Assembly (NCBI GenBank): GCA_034231615.1
Contig: CM067315.1
Coordinates: 16,161,513 to 16,225,512 of the forward strand
DNA length: 64,000 bases
Direction of reading: 5' to 3'
Origin: Meghimatium bilineatum
Taxonomy: Eukaryota; Mollusca; Gastropoda; Stylommatophora; Philomycidae
The notes under the pieces are model-generated. The model was not told where the DNA came from, did no database searches, and saw nothing but the letters and a program-made list of their open reading frames with translations. Positions 11,240-22,159 of this stretch are shown here, one piece after another (position 1 is the first letter of the stretch; every line of letters starts with the position of its first letter). The position numbers and the translations under genes were made by a program.

Positions 11240-11829
11240 GTCATCTTGTGTTGGTGTTTGTGGCTTTCTTATTGACTTGATCATCTGTTTTTTTCTGATG
11301 GTAGGTGATTGGTATATCTGGTTGGTCTTCGGCAGCACCTTCCTTAGCCAGTTGGTCTGCTTTTTCATTTCCTGGTATTCCACAGTGAGAGGGTATCCAC
11401 TGCATGGTTACCCTATACTGGTAAGACAATTCGCTAAGTAGTTTTTTCAAGTCTGTTAGTTTTCCAGACTGGAGAGCTTGAAGCACTGACCTTGCATCTG
11501 TCAGGAATACCACAGGCCAGGGCTAGAGTTCAGCAGTGTTTTTAGTTGCCACATTAATTAATTGCCTGGATTTCTGCATCATAATTATTGCAGAATTTCC
11601 CTGTTGGTGTTCTGATTGTATCTCTAGGCTTGTGTGGATATTCTGTATATACACCTGCACCACCATTCCTCACAGCATTCTGTGCTGACTCATCTGTGTA
11701 TACTCTGACCCATATATCTTGTGGATATTCCTCATCCAGGAAACTGAGGGTGACTGTCCTTCGCTGCACACTGTTCTGTTCGTCCTCGCTTAGTATTCCT
11801 TTCACATGGGTCTGAATGTATATAGGCAT
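11240..11829 (-). pseudogene. RNase H domain of the same LINE
   Basis: The minus strand shows VRVYTDESAQNAVRNGGAGV (first catalytic Asp in YTD), NNYDAEIQAIN (catalytic Glu), VFLTDARSVLQALQSG (second Asp) and WIPSHCGIPGNEKADQLAKE (last His/Asp region). All four RNase H blocks are therefore recognisable in order. A break near 11540 separates the two halves. The domain removes the RNA strand of the RNA:DNA hybrid in autonomous members of this group. Confidence 0.9.
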
Positions 11830-12439
11830 TCTATGGCTTTCCCTCCACGGGGTTTGTTCTGGTACAGACCATAAGGGGCTGTCAAATTCAGGTAGGTATG
11901 TAAGTTATCTACGGAGTCGTTAAGTTTGATGGATAAAGCTGCTCCTTTTCAGTCGCCCCATTGCTAGATTTTGGAATCTTTCCTTCATTGGATGGCTTGG
12001 CATACACTGAAACTTTTCTGCTTGAATTAGTACTTTTGTGTCTCTGCGTTCGCCAAGTGTTTGCATTCTTCCCATTGTCTGCATCTCTGCTACGGGTGAA
12101 TTGCTCCCAACATTATTCTAAGTGCCTGGCAGCTGAACCATATTCCAGGTGTGGTCTTATGCCTTGCTGGTAAACTTTACTAAGTATATTTCCACTGGCT
12201 CCCCTTGTGGTTCCACTTAGTTTTCTCAGGATAGCTAACTTCCTCCTGGCTTTTGTTGTTGCTTTGTTTATGTGCTGCTTCCATGTCAGCTTATCATCAA
12301 AAGTAACTCCGAGGTATGTGGGTTGTTTGTCTTCTTTAAAGAGCTCTCCATCTATCTTGATATGACCAGCTTTTTGTTTTGGTGAGAGGGTAAAGAGTGT
12401 AGTGCTTCACTTATCTGTGTTAATGCTGACGCACCATCT

Positions 12440-13270
12440 ATTTGCCATAAGGTTAGGGCATATATAGCTCTTTGTATTTGTTTAGTGGCCACTGTTGCAT
12501 GTTCTTTCGTGCACCAGATCACCAGGTCGTCAGCATACATTGCCATTTTGATCCCGTGTGGTAGTTCAGCAACCAGGTCATTTATGTAAACCAAGAAAAG
12601 TGTGGGTGACATGACTCCTCCCTGGGGAACTCCATGACGCAGTAGAACTTTCTTGCTTCTTCGACCATCTAATTGTACCCTGGCTCTTCTATTATGCAGG
12701 TATGCTTTTACCCATTTGTACATTCTTGAGCTAACCATGCAATTTCGCAATTTCTTTAAGAGCCCTTCTTTCAATACCTTATCAAATGCTTTCCTGAGGT
12801 CTATCCATGCAGCTAGTACCAGTTTCTTATCTTGTAAGGCATCCTCAATCTCTTGGGAGAGGTAGGTTGCCTGATCTTCGGTAGAGTATCACTGTCTGAA
12901 GTTTGCTTGTTGCGGTACCAGAATATTTTCGCTTTCAAGGTACCACTTCATCCTAAGATTAGTAATGCGTTCCAATTTTTTGCATAGACAGCTTGTGAGG
13001 CTGATGGGCCTGTAATTGGAGACTGTGTTGCCATCTTTTCCTGATTTGAGGAGTGGTATCATTATTGCTTCTTTCCACGCCTGTGGTACATTACCTGTGG
13101 ACCAGCGTGTGTTAAAGATCTACAGTAGCATTGCTCTTACTGCAATTCCCATGTTCTTAATCATTTCATTGGACACTCCATCAGCTCCATGGGACTTTTT
13201 CATTTTCAATTTGTATATTGCATGCTCCAGTTCTCTCATTGTGATTGGTGCCTCCATGACTTCAGGTATA
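12440..13270 (-). pseudogene. Reverse transcriptase domain of the RNase H-type LINE
   Basis: The minus strand gives ADGVSNEMIKNMG, then NYRPISLTSCLCK (RT block 2), then AAWIDLRKAFDKV (first catalytic Asp, block A), then RHGVPQGGVMSPTLFLVYIND (block B) and AMYADDLVIW (block C with the YADD pair). The order and spacing fit a LINE RT palm. An in-frame stop near 12890 follows QANFRQ and another lies near 13120, so it is not functional. Confidence 0.9.
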
Positions 13271-14179
13271 GGTTCGCCTTGTCCAATGTTTTGCTGGTTC
13301 TCTCGAACCTCCTATTGTTTGTCTGGGCTGACTTTGATGTTATTGTCTTCTACACAGAAATCTGCAAAGTAATCAGCTGGTCTATCATTTGGACAGCAGT
13401 AGTTCAGGAGATTGAATTCTGCACTGTCTGTATTTAGGTGGAGCATCTGGTATTCTGCCCCCTCCATATACACTTCCAGCGGACATGCGTTGATATTGTT
13501 TTAACAAGTGTCAGAATTCCACCCTTTCGCCTGTCCTTTCGGTCAGACCGGTAGCGCTAGTAGCCTCTGATCGTGAAGGCTATGTCGCTGCTGAGGTGTG
13601 TTTCTTGGATACATCATATATTAACTTGTTCTTCACTGATGACATTTTCAAGTTCCAATTTTTTGCTGTATCAATCTCTTTTATTGTTCACACCCTCAGC
13701 ATTCCGGTGCATTATTTTCATTGGTCATTGGTTTGTTTGACCAGTAGCTCTATTCCCTTGCCTCCTGGCTCCTCGGGGCAATCTAGAAGGACTTCCAGTA
13801 ACTGAGGTTGGGTCCTTTCGAGGTATAGGGCCCGGCACCGTCCCTGCCTGAACGTCCGCCACAGGGGAGGCACCATAACTATTTATAAATACAGACATGT
13901 TGTCATTGTGTTTTGTGCGTGGCATCCTGATTATCTGTGCGCCTTTTGGCTGGATGCCTCTGTCTTCAGCACTCTGCTTACTTGGGCAGGACTATGGTCC
14001 TGCTCGAGTGGGACTGCCCGACCAGTCTTAGTTTCAAGCTCCTGATGGCTGAACTAAGCCCCATCACCACTGCACGGTGCTGGCCTCAATGGGGAGTGTG
14101 TGATCTAAAATCTTTAATCTTTCCAAAGAACATATTTTCTCTCCACACCCCTGGCGATCTCCATTTCTGCCATTCTCTC

Positions 14180-14240
14180 TCTTTCTCTCTCTCTCACACA
14201 CACACACACACTCTCTCTCACACTCTTTTTGTGTGTGTAC
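14180..14240. repeat. Simple repeat (tc)n and (ca)n
   Basis: A ctctctctttctctctctct run is followed by cacacacacacac and further ctctct. Microsatellite only. Confidence 0.9.
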
Positions 14241-14339
14241 GTTATCACATCCAACATGGTGTTCTTTATTCTTTACTTAATTAATAATAGCCATTTCTCT
14301 AAATCAGCCCTTTCTCTTTTCAATCTTTCTTCTTCTTCT

Positions 14340-14968
14340 TCTTTCTGTCCTCATGTACCTTTCGGTGTTGAGGAGAGAGTGAGTGTACGGTCTTTTGCCC
14401 TTCTATTTGCCTCCTCTGCTGTTATATTTCCGAGTGTCTCTAATACACTATCTATCCACATTTTACGAGGGCGTCCAATAGGACTCCTGTTCTCGTATCG
14501 TTTGTTAAGTGTTTTTTGGATAATACTTTGATCTTTCTGTCTGATTATGTGGCCGTACCATTTAACTTGTTGTTTCTGTATGTATCCTATTGTTGGCTTG
14601 ATCCCTAATTGTTTCCTTAGTGCTTCATTCCTGATTTTGTCTCTCAAGCTAACTCCAATCATAGTCTCACACAATTCATTTCAGTGGTGTTAATCTTATG
14701 CATTGTTCTAGAATCTAATGTCCAAGTTTGACACTGATAACACAATGTTGGTAAGAAAATGGTGTTGAAAAGCGCTTTCTTTTTTTCTAGTGTAATATCT
14801 TTGTTTCTTAGTAAAGGTGTTAATTGACCAATGATCTGACAGGCCTTGTTACACCTTGCGTTTATTTCTGCTTCTTGTTTGTTGTCATATCTCAATGTGC
14901 TGCCCAGATATTGGAATTCATCTACTTGTTTTAGTTGTTTAACTTGTTCTCTTTTCAATGACTCTGCC
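14340..14968 (-). mobile_element. LINE family K, C-terminal fragment
   Basis: The minus strand reads KQVDEFQYLGSTLRYDNKQ, INARCNKACQIIGQLTPLL, CYQCQTWTLDS, then after a frame break near 14670 MIGVSLRDKIRNEALRKQLG, VKWYGHIIRQKDQSI and RSPIGRPRKMWIDSVLE. These are the YLGS, C-x-W, WxGHI and GRP blocks that follow RT in many LINEs. Truncated 5' of YLGS. The same family appears at 63255-63470 (minus) and 63535-63690 (plus). Confidence 0.85.
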
Positions 14969-15310
14969 ATTCACCATATCATTGCCTGCTAATGATTCTG
15001 CTCTCTCATTGCCTCGGACCTCTCCATAACTAGGACAGTATATCCATGTAACACTGAACAACTGAGGTGTTCAGTAACGTGACCCATTCTTGCACATTTA
15101 TTTTTTGCGTAGCATGTTTTGGGAGTTTGAAAGAATCACTGTGTTTTTTTCATATTTCAGTTACCAACAGAGTGCCGCTGTCACTGCTTCTGTTTCCATT
15201 TTCCTGCTCGTTGTTGTATTGGTGTAGGTTGACGATGTCTCAAGCACCTTCCTGCCATTCTTCTGCACAACACTACCTAAAACTATCGAAAGACAGATGA
15301 TTGAAGAGTC
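14968..15310 (-). mobile_element. RNase H fragment of another LINE
   Basis: The minus strand shows VVQKNGRKVLETSSTYTN, then RKMETEAVTAALCW (RNase H Glu block), then TVILSNSQNMLRK (Asp block, here N for D) and, after frame breaks, WIYCPSYGEVRGNERAESLA (final block). The order fits an RNase H domain from an I-like LINE, but the sequence differs clearly from the RNase H at 11240-11829 and from that at 44655-45105. Stops and shifts make it dead. It abuts family K at about 14968. Confidence 0.7.
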
Positions 15311-15859
15311 GTCATCACCATTATCTGATGTAGAACAGACACTTTCAACTCCCTTATCGCCGTTTAGCCGATAGAACAACTACTTGAACTCATTCGCTGT
15401 GTCATAACAGATGAAACCATATACGGTAACAGACAATATATTTGTATCAATGTGTAGTGTCTCTGCTAGCCGATATAATAACATACAAACCATAGCTGAT
15501 TCGCAAAGCTTGACTAAAAGTGTACCCTGATACTTCTTCAAATCACCTAGACGATTCTTTAAGATGACAACTAACCGGTACCGCCTTGGGCAAATCAACT
15601 GTAATTACTCGCCTTCATTACAGCCGTCTGCTTAGTTCAGCCTCGTTAGAGTCATGTTCTACGTTTAGTCTATCTACTGTCTTAGTTTTACAATTCCTTA
15701 TTCAAGGTCATGTTGTTTATTTTTTGCAATAAAAACTTGAAGAGAGGGAAACGACATAAATCGAAATGAAGATTGACAGATCACAAAAAGCTATTTATAT
15801 AAATATACAAAGATTGTAACTACTAAGTAACTATTAAAAAGCAATATTTTTCTGTGGAA
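15311..15859. other. No clear feature
   Basis: May include more of the same LINE upstream of its RNase H (an open minus frame at 15380-15598), but I recognise no motif in it. AT content rises after 15700. Confidence 0.4.
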
Positions 15860-16460
15860 ATAACAACATGTGACTGTGAGACTTGGGAAATGCCATCCGC
15901 AATTGAATATAACATCAGCATTCGAAATGAAATGCTATGGAAAGGTCATACGAATATCATGGAAAGAAAGAGATCCATCAGAGACGATCATTAAGACCTG
16001 GACATTGAAGAAGATTATGCAAGAACAATAATGGAAGATTATGAGAAATTTTAATTTAACATAAATATAATAGAAATATTTGAAGCACTATACAAAATAG
16101 CAAATAGTGCTGATCTAATTAATGGTGACTATCTGAACCTTTTTCACAACATCTGCAGGGGATGGAAGATGATTCATATTACCACCAGCGTTATTCCATA
16201 TATTCTTGGAAAACAACTTGCAAATTGAGAAATTTGAGAACCATCAAATAATCTCAATCGGTGGTGACCCTCTGTGCTAAATGCGATCTGCAGATGACAT
16301 TGATCTTATGGCTGGCGGTGAGAAATAACTTCAAGAACTGACTTCTAAAATTGATAAAAACTTGTAAAATCTATAGTTTGGAAATAGACACCAAGAAAAG
16401 CAAAAAAATCGCAAACAGAGATGACAAAAGGACCCCTGTTAATATTTGGGTCAATGAATA
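15860..16460 (+). mobile_element. LINE family B, badly decayed RT pieces
   Basis: A piece at about 15905-15985 resembles the KCYxRxxRIS block, and about 16060-16400 has EIFEALYKIANSADLI, ISIGGDPLC, RSADDIDLMAGGEK and LQELTSKIDK, which match the FADDIDLIAGSEQSLQELTSKLEK stretch of the copy at 34713. Many stops and shifts; the two pieces are out of normal order. An old copy. Confidence 0.75.
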
Positions 16461-16464
16461 ATTT

Positions 16465-16760
16465 TTTAGTCTACCTACTAATGTTGTTCTCTAATCTACC
16501 CCTTACAATTATTCTCTAGTCTTTCTCCTAATGTTTTTCTCCTAGTCAACCTCCTAATGTTATTCTTAACGTTCTAAACTATTCTCTAGTCTACCTACTA
16601 ATGTTATTATATAGTATGCCTTATATGTTATTTTCTAATCTACCTTCTACTGTTACTCTCTAATCTACCTTCTAATTTTATACTCTAAGCTACCTCGCAT
16701 CTGTATTATGTAAGTTATCTTGTAAATATATTCTGTATTATACCTTGCAACTTGATTCTT
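16465..16760. repeat. Degenerate minisatellite, about 25-35 bp
   Basis: Words such as ctacctactaatgttatt, ctaatgttattctc and tctaatctaccttcta recur irregularly. Too diverged to give a firm period. Confidence 0.65.
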
Positions 16761-17629
16761 GAGGTAACATCATACATCTAAATGCTACAATGTAATCGAA
16801 ATTCCAGTATTTTGCTTCAACTTTAGCTTTTTCTGTTTCCATTTTTCAGGCAATTATTTACATTTAACAGATCAACCACCATTGCACTAGATATGGCACT
16901 CTCAATTTGTAAATATTCAATTATCTCGAGATCTCATGATTCCGGAACTAATCGATATTTTGGTGACCTGTTCCCACATTTTAAAAATTCTTCACCGGTA
17001 CTTCTATTTTCTTTTCATAATTTCTTACTGGAAGTCAATTTAATTTTTTTTTTTCATTTTTAAATGTTTGTTTACCAGCTTCATATAATACCCTGACCCA
17101 CACTTTTCGCTGTTTTTAATGGCGCCTGTTAAATGGCTTTAGGGGATTTCTACACTTATGAGTCAGTGTTAGCAAAGGCTCTGGTGTTTGGTCGTTATCG
17201 ACTATACCTCGCGTGACAACTCAACTTAGAAATCTGCTAACAGCACTGGCGGTGTCGAGCTAAACAGTAGAAAATATGACAGTAAAATGTGAAACGTATT
17301 AGGCTACAAGAAAAAAATATTTTAAACAAAAACAAAAACCAACGGATTTTGTGATGAATATCCTAGACTTACTAATTAATTTTTGGATGAGATTTTTTAT
17401 ACAAATAATTTCTTAGAAGTACAGATTCTGGTGAGAAATATATGTCACTGAATACATTCAGTAATTATTCATTTAATACGGCGATTCGCAAAAAAATGTG
17501 GATTATAGCCTACAGAACATTTCAAGATGTTGTTTTTGTACAATGATCGTATTTCATTCATGGATTATAATAACTATGTGAGAATTTCTTCAAGATCGAT
17601 AGTTTTTTGTGTTTACCTGTTTCATAGGT
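16761..17629. other. No recognisable feature
   Basis: AT-rich sequence with a somewhat more balanced stretch near 17100-17260. No open frame of note, no repeat, no tRNA-like box. Confidence 0.45.
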
Positions 17630-19080
17630 AATCCCAATTTGTGGTATGTTGGTTCATATTGTAGACAGTGGTGATTTGTGGTATGTTGGTTCATATTGTA
17701 GACAGTAGTGATTTGTGGTATGTTGGTTCATATTGTAGACAGTAGTGATTTGTGGTATGTTGGTTCATATTGTAGACAGTAGTGATTTGTGGTATGTTGG
17801 TTCATATTGTAGACAGTGGTGATTTGTGGTATGTTGGTTCATAGTGTAGACAGTAGTGATTTGTGGTATGTTGGTTCATATTGTAGACAGTGGTGATTTG
17901 TGGTATGTTGGTTCATATTGTAGACAGTGGTGATTTGTGGTATGTTGGCTATTTCCATTAAAGACTGTAATGCTATGCGATATATTTGTTGAAGTTATTG
18001 CAGACAGTAATGTTTTGTGGTATGTTGGTTGAACATATCGTAGGCAATATTCATATATGTGGTTGAACATGATATTGTAGGCACTAATGATGTATATTAT
18101 GTTGGTTGAAAACAGTGTGGGCAGTAATGATGTGTAGTCTATTGGTGAAAAACAGTGTGGGCACTAATGATGTGTAGTATATTGGTTGAAAACAGAGTGG
18201 GCAGTCATGATGTGTAGTCTATTGATTGAAATTATACAAGTAAATTTAAATAGGAAGCCAGAGGACAATATTTAAAAATTCTTGAGACTAACGGGAATTG
18301 AACCAGTCCGTTCTACGGCACCAAATCGATTTGAATGGCTTGATGAAATCGCATCTTTTTGGAGATGCGGTTAGTCAAGTGCTGAAGAACGCGTGTGCCA
18401 TTGTTGCTAAGCGATTTGGTGCCGTAGAACGGACTGGTTCAATTCCCGTTAGTCTCAAGAATGATTGAAATTAGTGTGGGCAGTAATGATGTGTAGTATA
18501 TTGGTTAAAAACAGTGTGGGCACTAATGATGTGTAGTATATTGTTTGAAAACAGTGTGGGCAGTAATGATGTGTAGTATATATTGTTTTAAATCAGTGTG
18601 GGCAGTAATGATGTGTAGTCTATTGGTGAAAAACAGTGTGGGCACTAATGATGTGTAGTATATTGGTTGAAAACATTATGGACTGTAAGGATGTCTGATT
18701 TATTGGTCGAAAAGGTTGTGAGCAGTGATGATGTGTAGTATCTTTGTTGAAATGAATATGGCCAGTAATAATGTGTAGTATATTGTTTGAACGTAATGTA
18801 CAAAATAATGATATTTGATGTGTTTGTTGTAGATATTGTAGACATTACTAAATCATGATATGTTTGTCGAAATCGTGATATGTAAGCAATAATTATATTT
18901 GCTGTCTTATTTGAACATGTGTTAGGTACTAATGACACGTGGTATGTTGTTTGAACACATATAACGAAGTAGTGATATGTAGAATAATGGTTGTGCATAT
19001 ATTAGGTAGTAATGACATATGGGTGGTTGTACATTTTGTAGGCAGTACTGCTCTGTTATGTTGGTTGATATTTTTTGGCA
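17630..19080. repeat. Minisatellite, 38-bp unit at first, then diverged
   Basis: 17638-17945 has about eight near-identical 38-bp units with gatttgtggtatgttggttc and atattgtagacagt. From about 17950 to 19080 the units diverge to forms with gtgtgggcagtaatgatgtg and variable spacing. The foldback element at 18235-18462 lies inside it. Confidence 0.92.
18235..18462. mobile_element. Foldback element, copy 1 (short)
   Basis: The left arm from 18278 (attcttgagactaacgggaa and onward through ggcaccaaatcg) is matched by its reverse complement ending at 18462, arms of about 51 bp and almost identical. The direct repeat gattgaaatta flanks the whole at 18224-18234 and 18463-18473; this differs from the surrounding array unit (ggttgaaaaca), so it is a real target-site duplication. 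The inner part includes a piece of the inner arm of copy 2 (30495-30949). The arm contains ggttcaattcc, which resembles a pol III B box. No ORF. Long inverted arms with a 9-11 bp duplication recall Mutator-like elements, but that is only a suggestion. Confidence 0.8.
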
Positions 19081-19164
19081 GAGAAAACCAGTGACATGTT
19101 GATTAACTATATTGTAATGACCAATGATTGCTCGTTGAATATATTTAGAATTAAAAGCAATAAT

Positions 19165-20655
19165 GCCCTAAGGTATAATAGATTCAGTATTTTTTGAACA
19201 CACTACTCGTAAGTACATTTTTAACTACTTGACTGGGGTGCAAAAGGAACGCATTGCTCTAGGCGGACCCAGGGTTAGCAGATAACCAAGATCCCAAATG
19301 TACCTCCACGCCGTGCATCCTGGAAACAGAAATACAGCAGCTCGAGCTGATTCTGGCCAAATCATTTGGGGATCGTGTCCGAGAATGTGGAGGTAGCAGA
19401 TGGAAAGAGATTTGACTGTACAAGAGACAGACACTATCTCCGACACCACCAGCATCACCATATATAGCGACACTGTCGACATACAGTGAAGCTAGTCAGT
19501 CCAGTCCGAACATTGGCCAATGTAAAATGCACGTAAATGTAGATGCATGGCGAGAGACAAATAGATTTCATACCGAGTACAATGCAACAATGAAAGGGCA
19601 GAAAAGCGCTAGAGGGCAGCGCGAACTACAAATAGAAAGTGAAAAGTCTCTAGGAAAGGGGAACTACAAGCTCCGTCAGCTCGAGACGAGCATCTTGTTA
19701 CCTGAGTTCCTTACAGGCAGAGACCCAGATACACTCATTGGCGTTTGGTAAAGCAAGAAGACCTAATCCAACTCTAATGTCGAGACTTCCTAAACCGGAA
19801 ATATGCTCGCGAAGAGAAAGGGTTCTGTACCCGATGGGCTTAGGCAAGAAAGGACAACGATGGTAGTCCTGGTCCAACTCTACTGTCAGGTTTTCCTACA
19901 CCGGAAATACACTTGAAGAGAGAAAGGGTTCAGTACCAGATGGGCTCAGGCGCTATTGGGACAAGGACGATTAGCTCGAGAACGCCTTGCTCTCAAACGC
20001 GTGGTGTCAGACTCGAAATTGGACAAGGGGTACACGATGTCGGTGAATGACACCTCGGCTAAGAGGGCGAAAGAGCCAGGGCCCAACATCTCTGTTGAGT
20101 TCTTCCCCTTGTCCAAGGAACCAGGCTCACGGATGAGAAACGGTTCAGTACCCAATGGGCACAGGCACAGCACGTCCAATTACACGAGACAAGTTCATAG
20201 ACAGTGGAACAACTCGTGCGAGTCAGAGGAGAGCAAAAATCGTCTGGGCGAAGAGTCGCTACTACGCGTGCCTGGAGACAGATATAGATGCTGTCACAGG
20301 CTAAGGGTAGCTCACCGGAATTGTCAAGGCATGCCGAAATCGGATGTGCTAGGCCTACAAGGCGCATAACGGTGTCACAACGTAATCATCCGTGATTGTT
20401 ACAATGGAGCGAACGCAAAACAAACAAACAAACAAAACAAAAAACTACTTGACTAAGGTATAATAGATTCAGTATTTTTTGAATACACTACTCGTAAGTA
20501 CATTTTTAACTACTTGACTAAGGTATACTAGATTCAGTATTTCTTGAGTACACTACTCGTAAGTACATTTTTAACTACTTGACTAAGGTATGACAGATTC
20601 AGTATTTTTTGAACACCCTTCTCGTGAGTACATTTTAACTACTTGACTAAGGGAC
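19165..20655. repeat. Minisatellite, 65-bp unit, interrupted
   Basis: Units carry gattcagtattttttgaa, cactactcgtaagtac and aactacttgactaagg with a 65-bp beat. One unit precedes and about three follow the retroposon at 19235-20443, which split the array. Confidence 0.9.
19235..20443 (+). mobile_element. Unclassified non-coding retroposon, copy B
   Basis: It starts ggggtgcaaaaggaacgc and ends in a caaacaaacaaacaaaac tail. The direct repeat actacttgact flanks it at 19224-19234 and 20444-20454, inside the 65-bp array. A tail plus a duplication of variable length fits target-primed reverse transcription. It has three of the internal 100-bp modules, against about four in copies A and C, and lacks about 25 bp near its 3' end that copy C has. 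No RT or tRNA-like promoter is seen. The longest plus frame (19956-20369, 137 codons) shows no known domain. A minus-strand frame near the 5' end is kept in all three copies. Confidence 0.9.
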
Positions 20656-20779
20656 TGTTTATAAATTACACCTAGGGGCGAGGGAATATCTAAAAGTTTG
20701 GCAGTAGTTAACAGGGGAAAATAATATTATTAAGATATTCGTTAGGCTAGTAGGAGTGACACACACGATACATCTAGTG

Positions 20780-21605
20780 TTTGTTGTTGTTCGTCCATCA
20801 CAAGTGATGATGACCATTTGTTACATCTTCTTTTGAAAATTCAATTTTAGTTATGTCCTTGATTATGCGTTCGTAGATGGCTAATGAGCCCTATTCGAGC
20901 TGTAAATGTCCTTGGACAGGTTGGACATGGAATAATGACTGTAGACGCATCTTGGTCTATCCGTGACTTTCTAGCTGCTCTCCGCTGTTGAGCTGCTGCA
21001 TTTCTCTTCTTTTCACAAGATGATGCGCTCTTTTTTATTTTAGAACGCCATGTAGATCTATTTTGTGCAAGTTCTTCCCATGTATCGTGGTCTATTTCAA
21101 AGGCTTTCAGTGAGTCCGTTAACGAGTCCTTGTAGCGCTTCCTTTGGCCACCTTGAGATCGTATACCCTTCTCTAGCTCACCATAGAGAAGTGTCTTTGG
21201 CAGACGATGGTCTGGCATACGCACCAAATGACCTGCCCAACGAATCTGTGTCTGTATCAGGATCGTATCAATGCTTGGGATACCAGCTCTATCAAGGACA
21301 GTGGTATCTGGAATCTTGTCTTGCCATCTGATGTTCATAACTTTTCTGAGACAATTTGTATGAAAATGATTGAGTTTTTTCACATGACGTCTATACACAG
21401 TCCATGTTTCACTAGCGTAAAGCAGCACTGGAAGTACCACTATTCTGTAAACTTTCAGCTTAGTATGTAGGTTAATGCCATTTCTACGCCAAACATTTGC
21501 GTACAATCTGCCAAAAGTACTGCTTGCTTTGGCGATCCTTGTATACACTTCATCATCAACGTTGGCATTTTGTGATAACGTACTGCCTAGATATGTGATA
21601 TATAC
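20780..21605 (-). mobile_element. LINE family D1, 5'-truncated, with intact C-terminal frame
   Basis: One uninterrupted minus frame runs from YITYLGSTLSQNANVDDE through YASETWTVYRRH, CLRKVMNIRWQDKIPD, IRWAGHLVRMPDHRLPKTL and QGGQRKRYKDSLTDSL to the C-terminal zinc finger CPTCPRTFTARIGLISH-LRTH and a stop at 20847. The 3' untranslated part (20780-20846) ends with a (caa)-type tail, identical in kind to that at 7363. The truncation point is near 21605; the frame continues upstream only by chance. About 250 codons without a break mark it as fairly young. Confidence 0.92.
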
Positions 21606-21879
21606 AAGCAACCCACTGGACACCAACAAGTTTCGAAACAACTTTATCCTGAGCCATTCCGAGTAATATAGAAAAATCACGTCCAGACTATTCCTTGATG
21701 TTCTCAATCCAGGAATGTTTTCTTCCTCCTCTCTTCCATCCACCCTGAACTGTTCAAAGGAAAATAATTTTAAAAAGATTGTCATGTTCGTTGTATTTCC
21801 AAAGCAAACAAGTTAACACAGTTTCACTAAGGAAAGGGATAGAAGAAAAGTTGACGACAAAAATAGTTTTCATATTTAT
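21606..21879. other. No recognisable feature
   Basis: AT-rich spacer between two LINE 3' ends. Confidence 0.4.
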
Positions 21880-22060
21880 TCATTCATCATCATCACCAAG
21901 TGCCGTCTCCGCAACGAAGGTTCGCTGTAACGTATCTTCAACATCCCCTGTCTGCTAGACTGTAACCTGTCCATTGTGTGATGTTACTCTCCCACTTTTA
22001 TCTCTGCCTACCTCTTGCTCGCTTTCCTGTGAGTTTGCCTCTCAAGTGGGCAAAGTTAAT
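21880..22060 (-). mobile_element. LINE family L, extreme 3' end
   Basis: The minus strand reads GKLTGKRARGRQR, KWESNITQWTGYSLAD and, after a shift, VTANLRCGDGTW with stops following. This is the basic GRQR tail, the 'NI-WTG' block and the terminal GDGT motif seen at the end of a common LINE protein. About 180 bp only, with at least one stop and one shift. Confidence 0.65.
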
Positions 22061-22159
22061 ATATTCATTAACACATTTAAATAGATAATTATTTGTTTGG
22101 TCATATTGAGGTTCATCACAACACATGACATGAATTACATTTTGTTTGTACGTAAAAAC

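Larger units (their letters stand above)
10935..13930 (-). mobile_element. LINE of the RNase H-bearing (I-like) group, decayed
   Basis: Minus strand, about 3 kb. Parts in order: a possible ORF1 tail or leader (13925-13725), endonuclease (13715 to about 13330, with KIMHRNAEGV, EEQVNI, IQETHLSSD and DRRKGGILTLVK), RT (about 13270-12440), a thumb and spacer region, RNase H (about 11830-11240) and a C-terminal tail ending near 10951 with ELQI. Several frameshifts and stops break it, and domains fall in different frames. RNase H placed after RT, together with NYRPISLTS and YADD boxes, points to the I/Nimb-like side of LINEs; the clade is not proven. A fragment of a second copy lies at 9240-9420. 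Confidence 0.88.
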
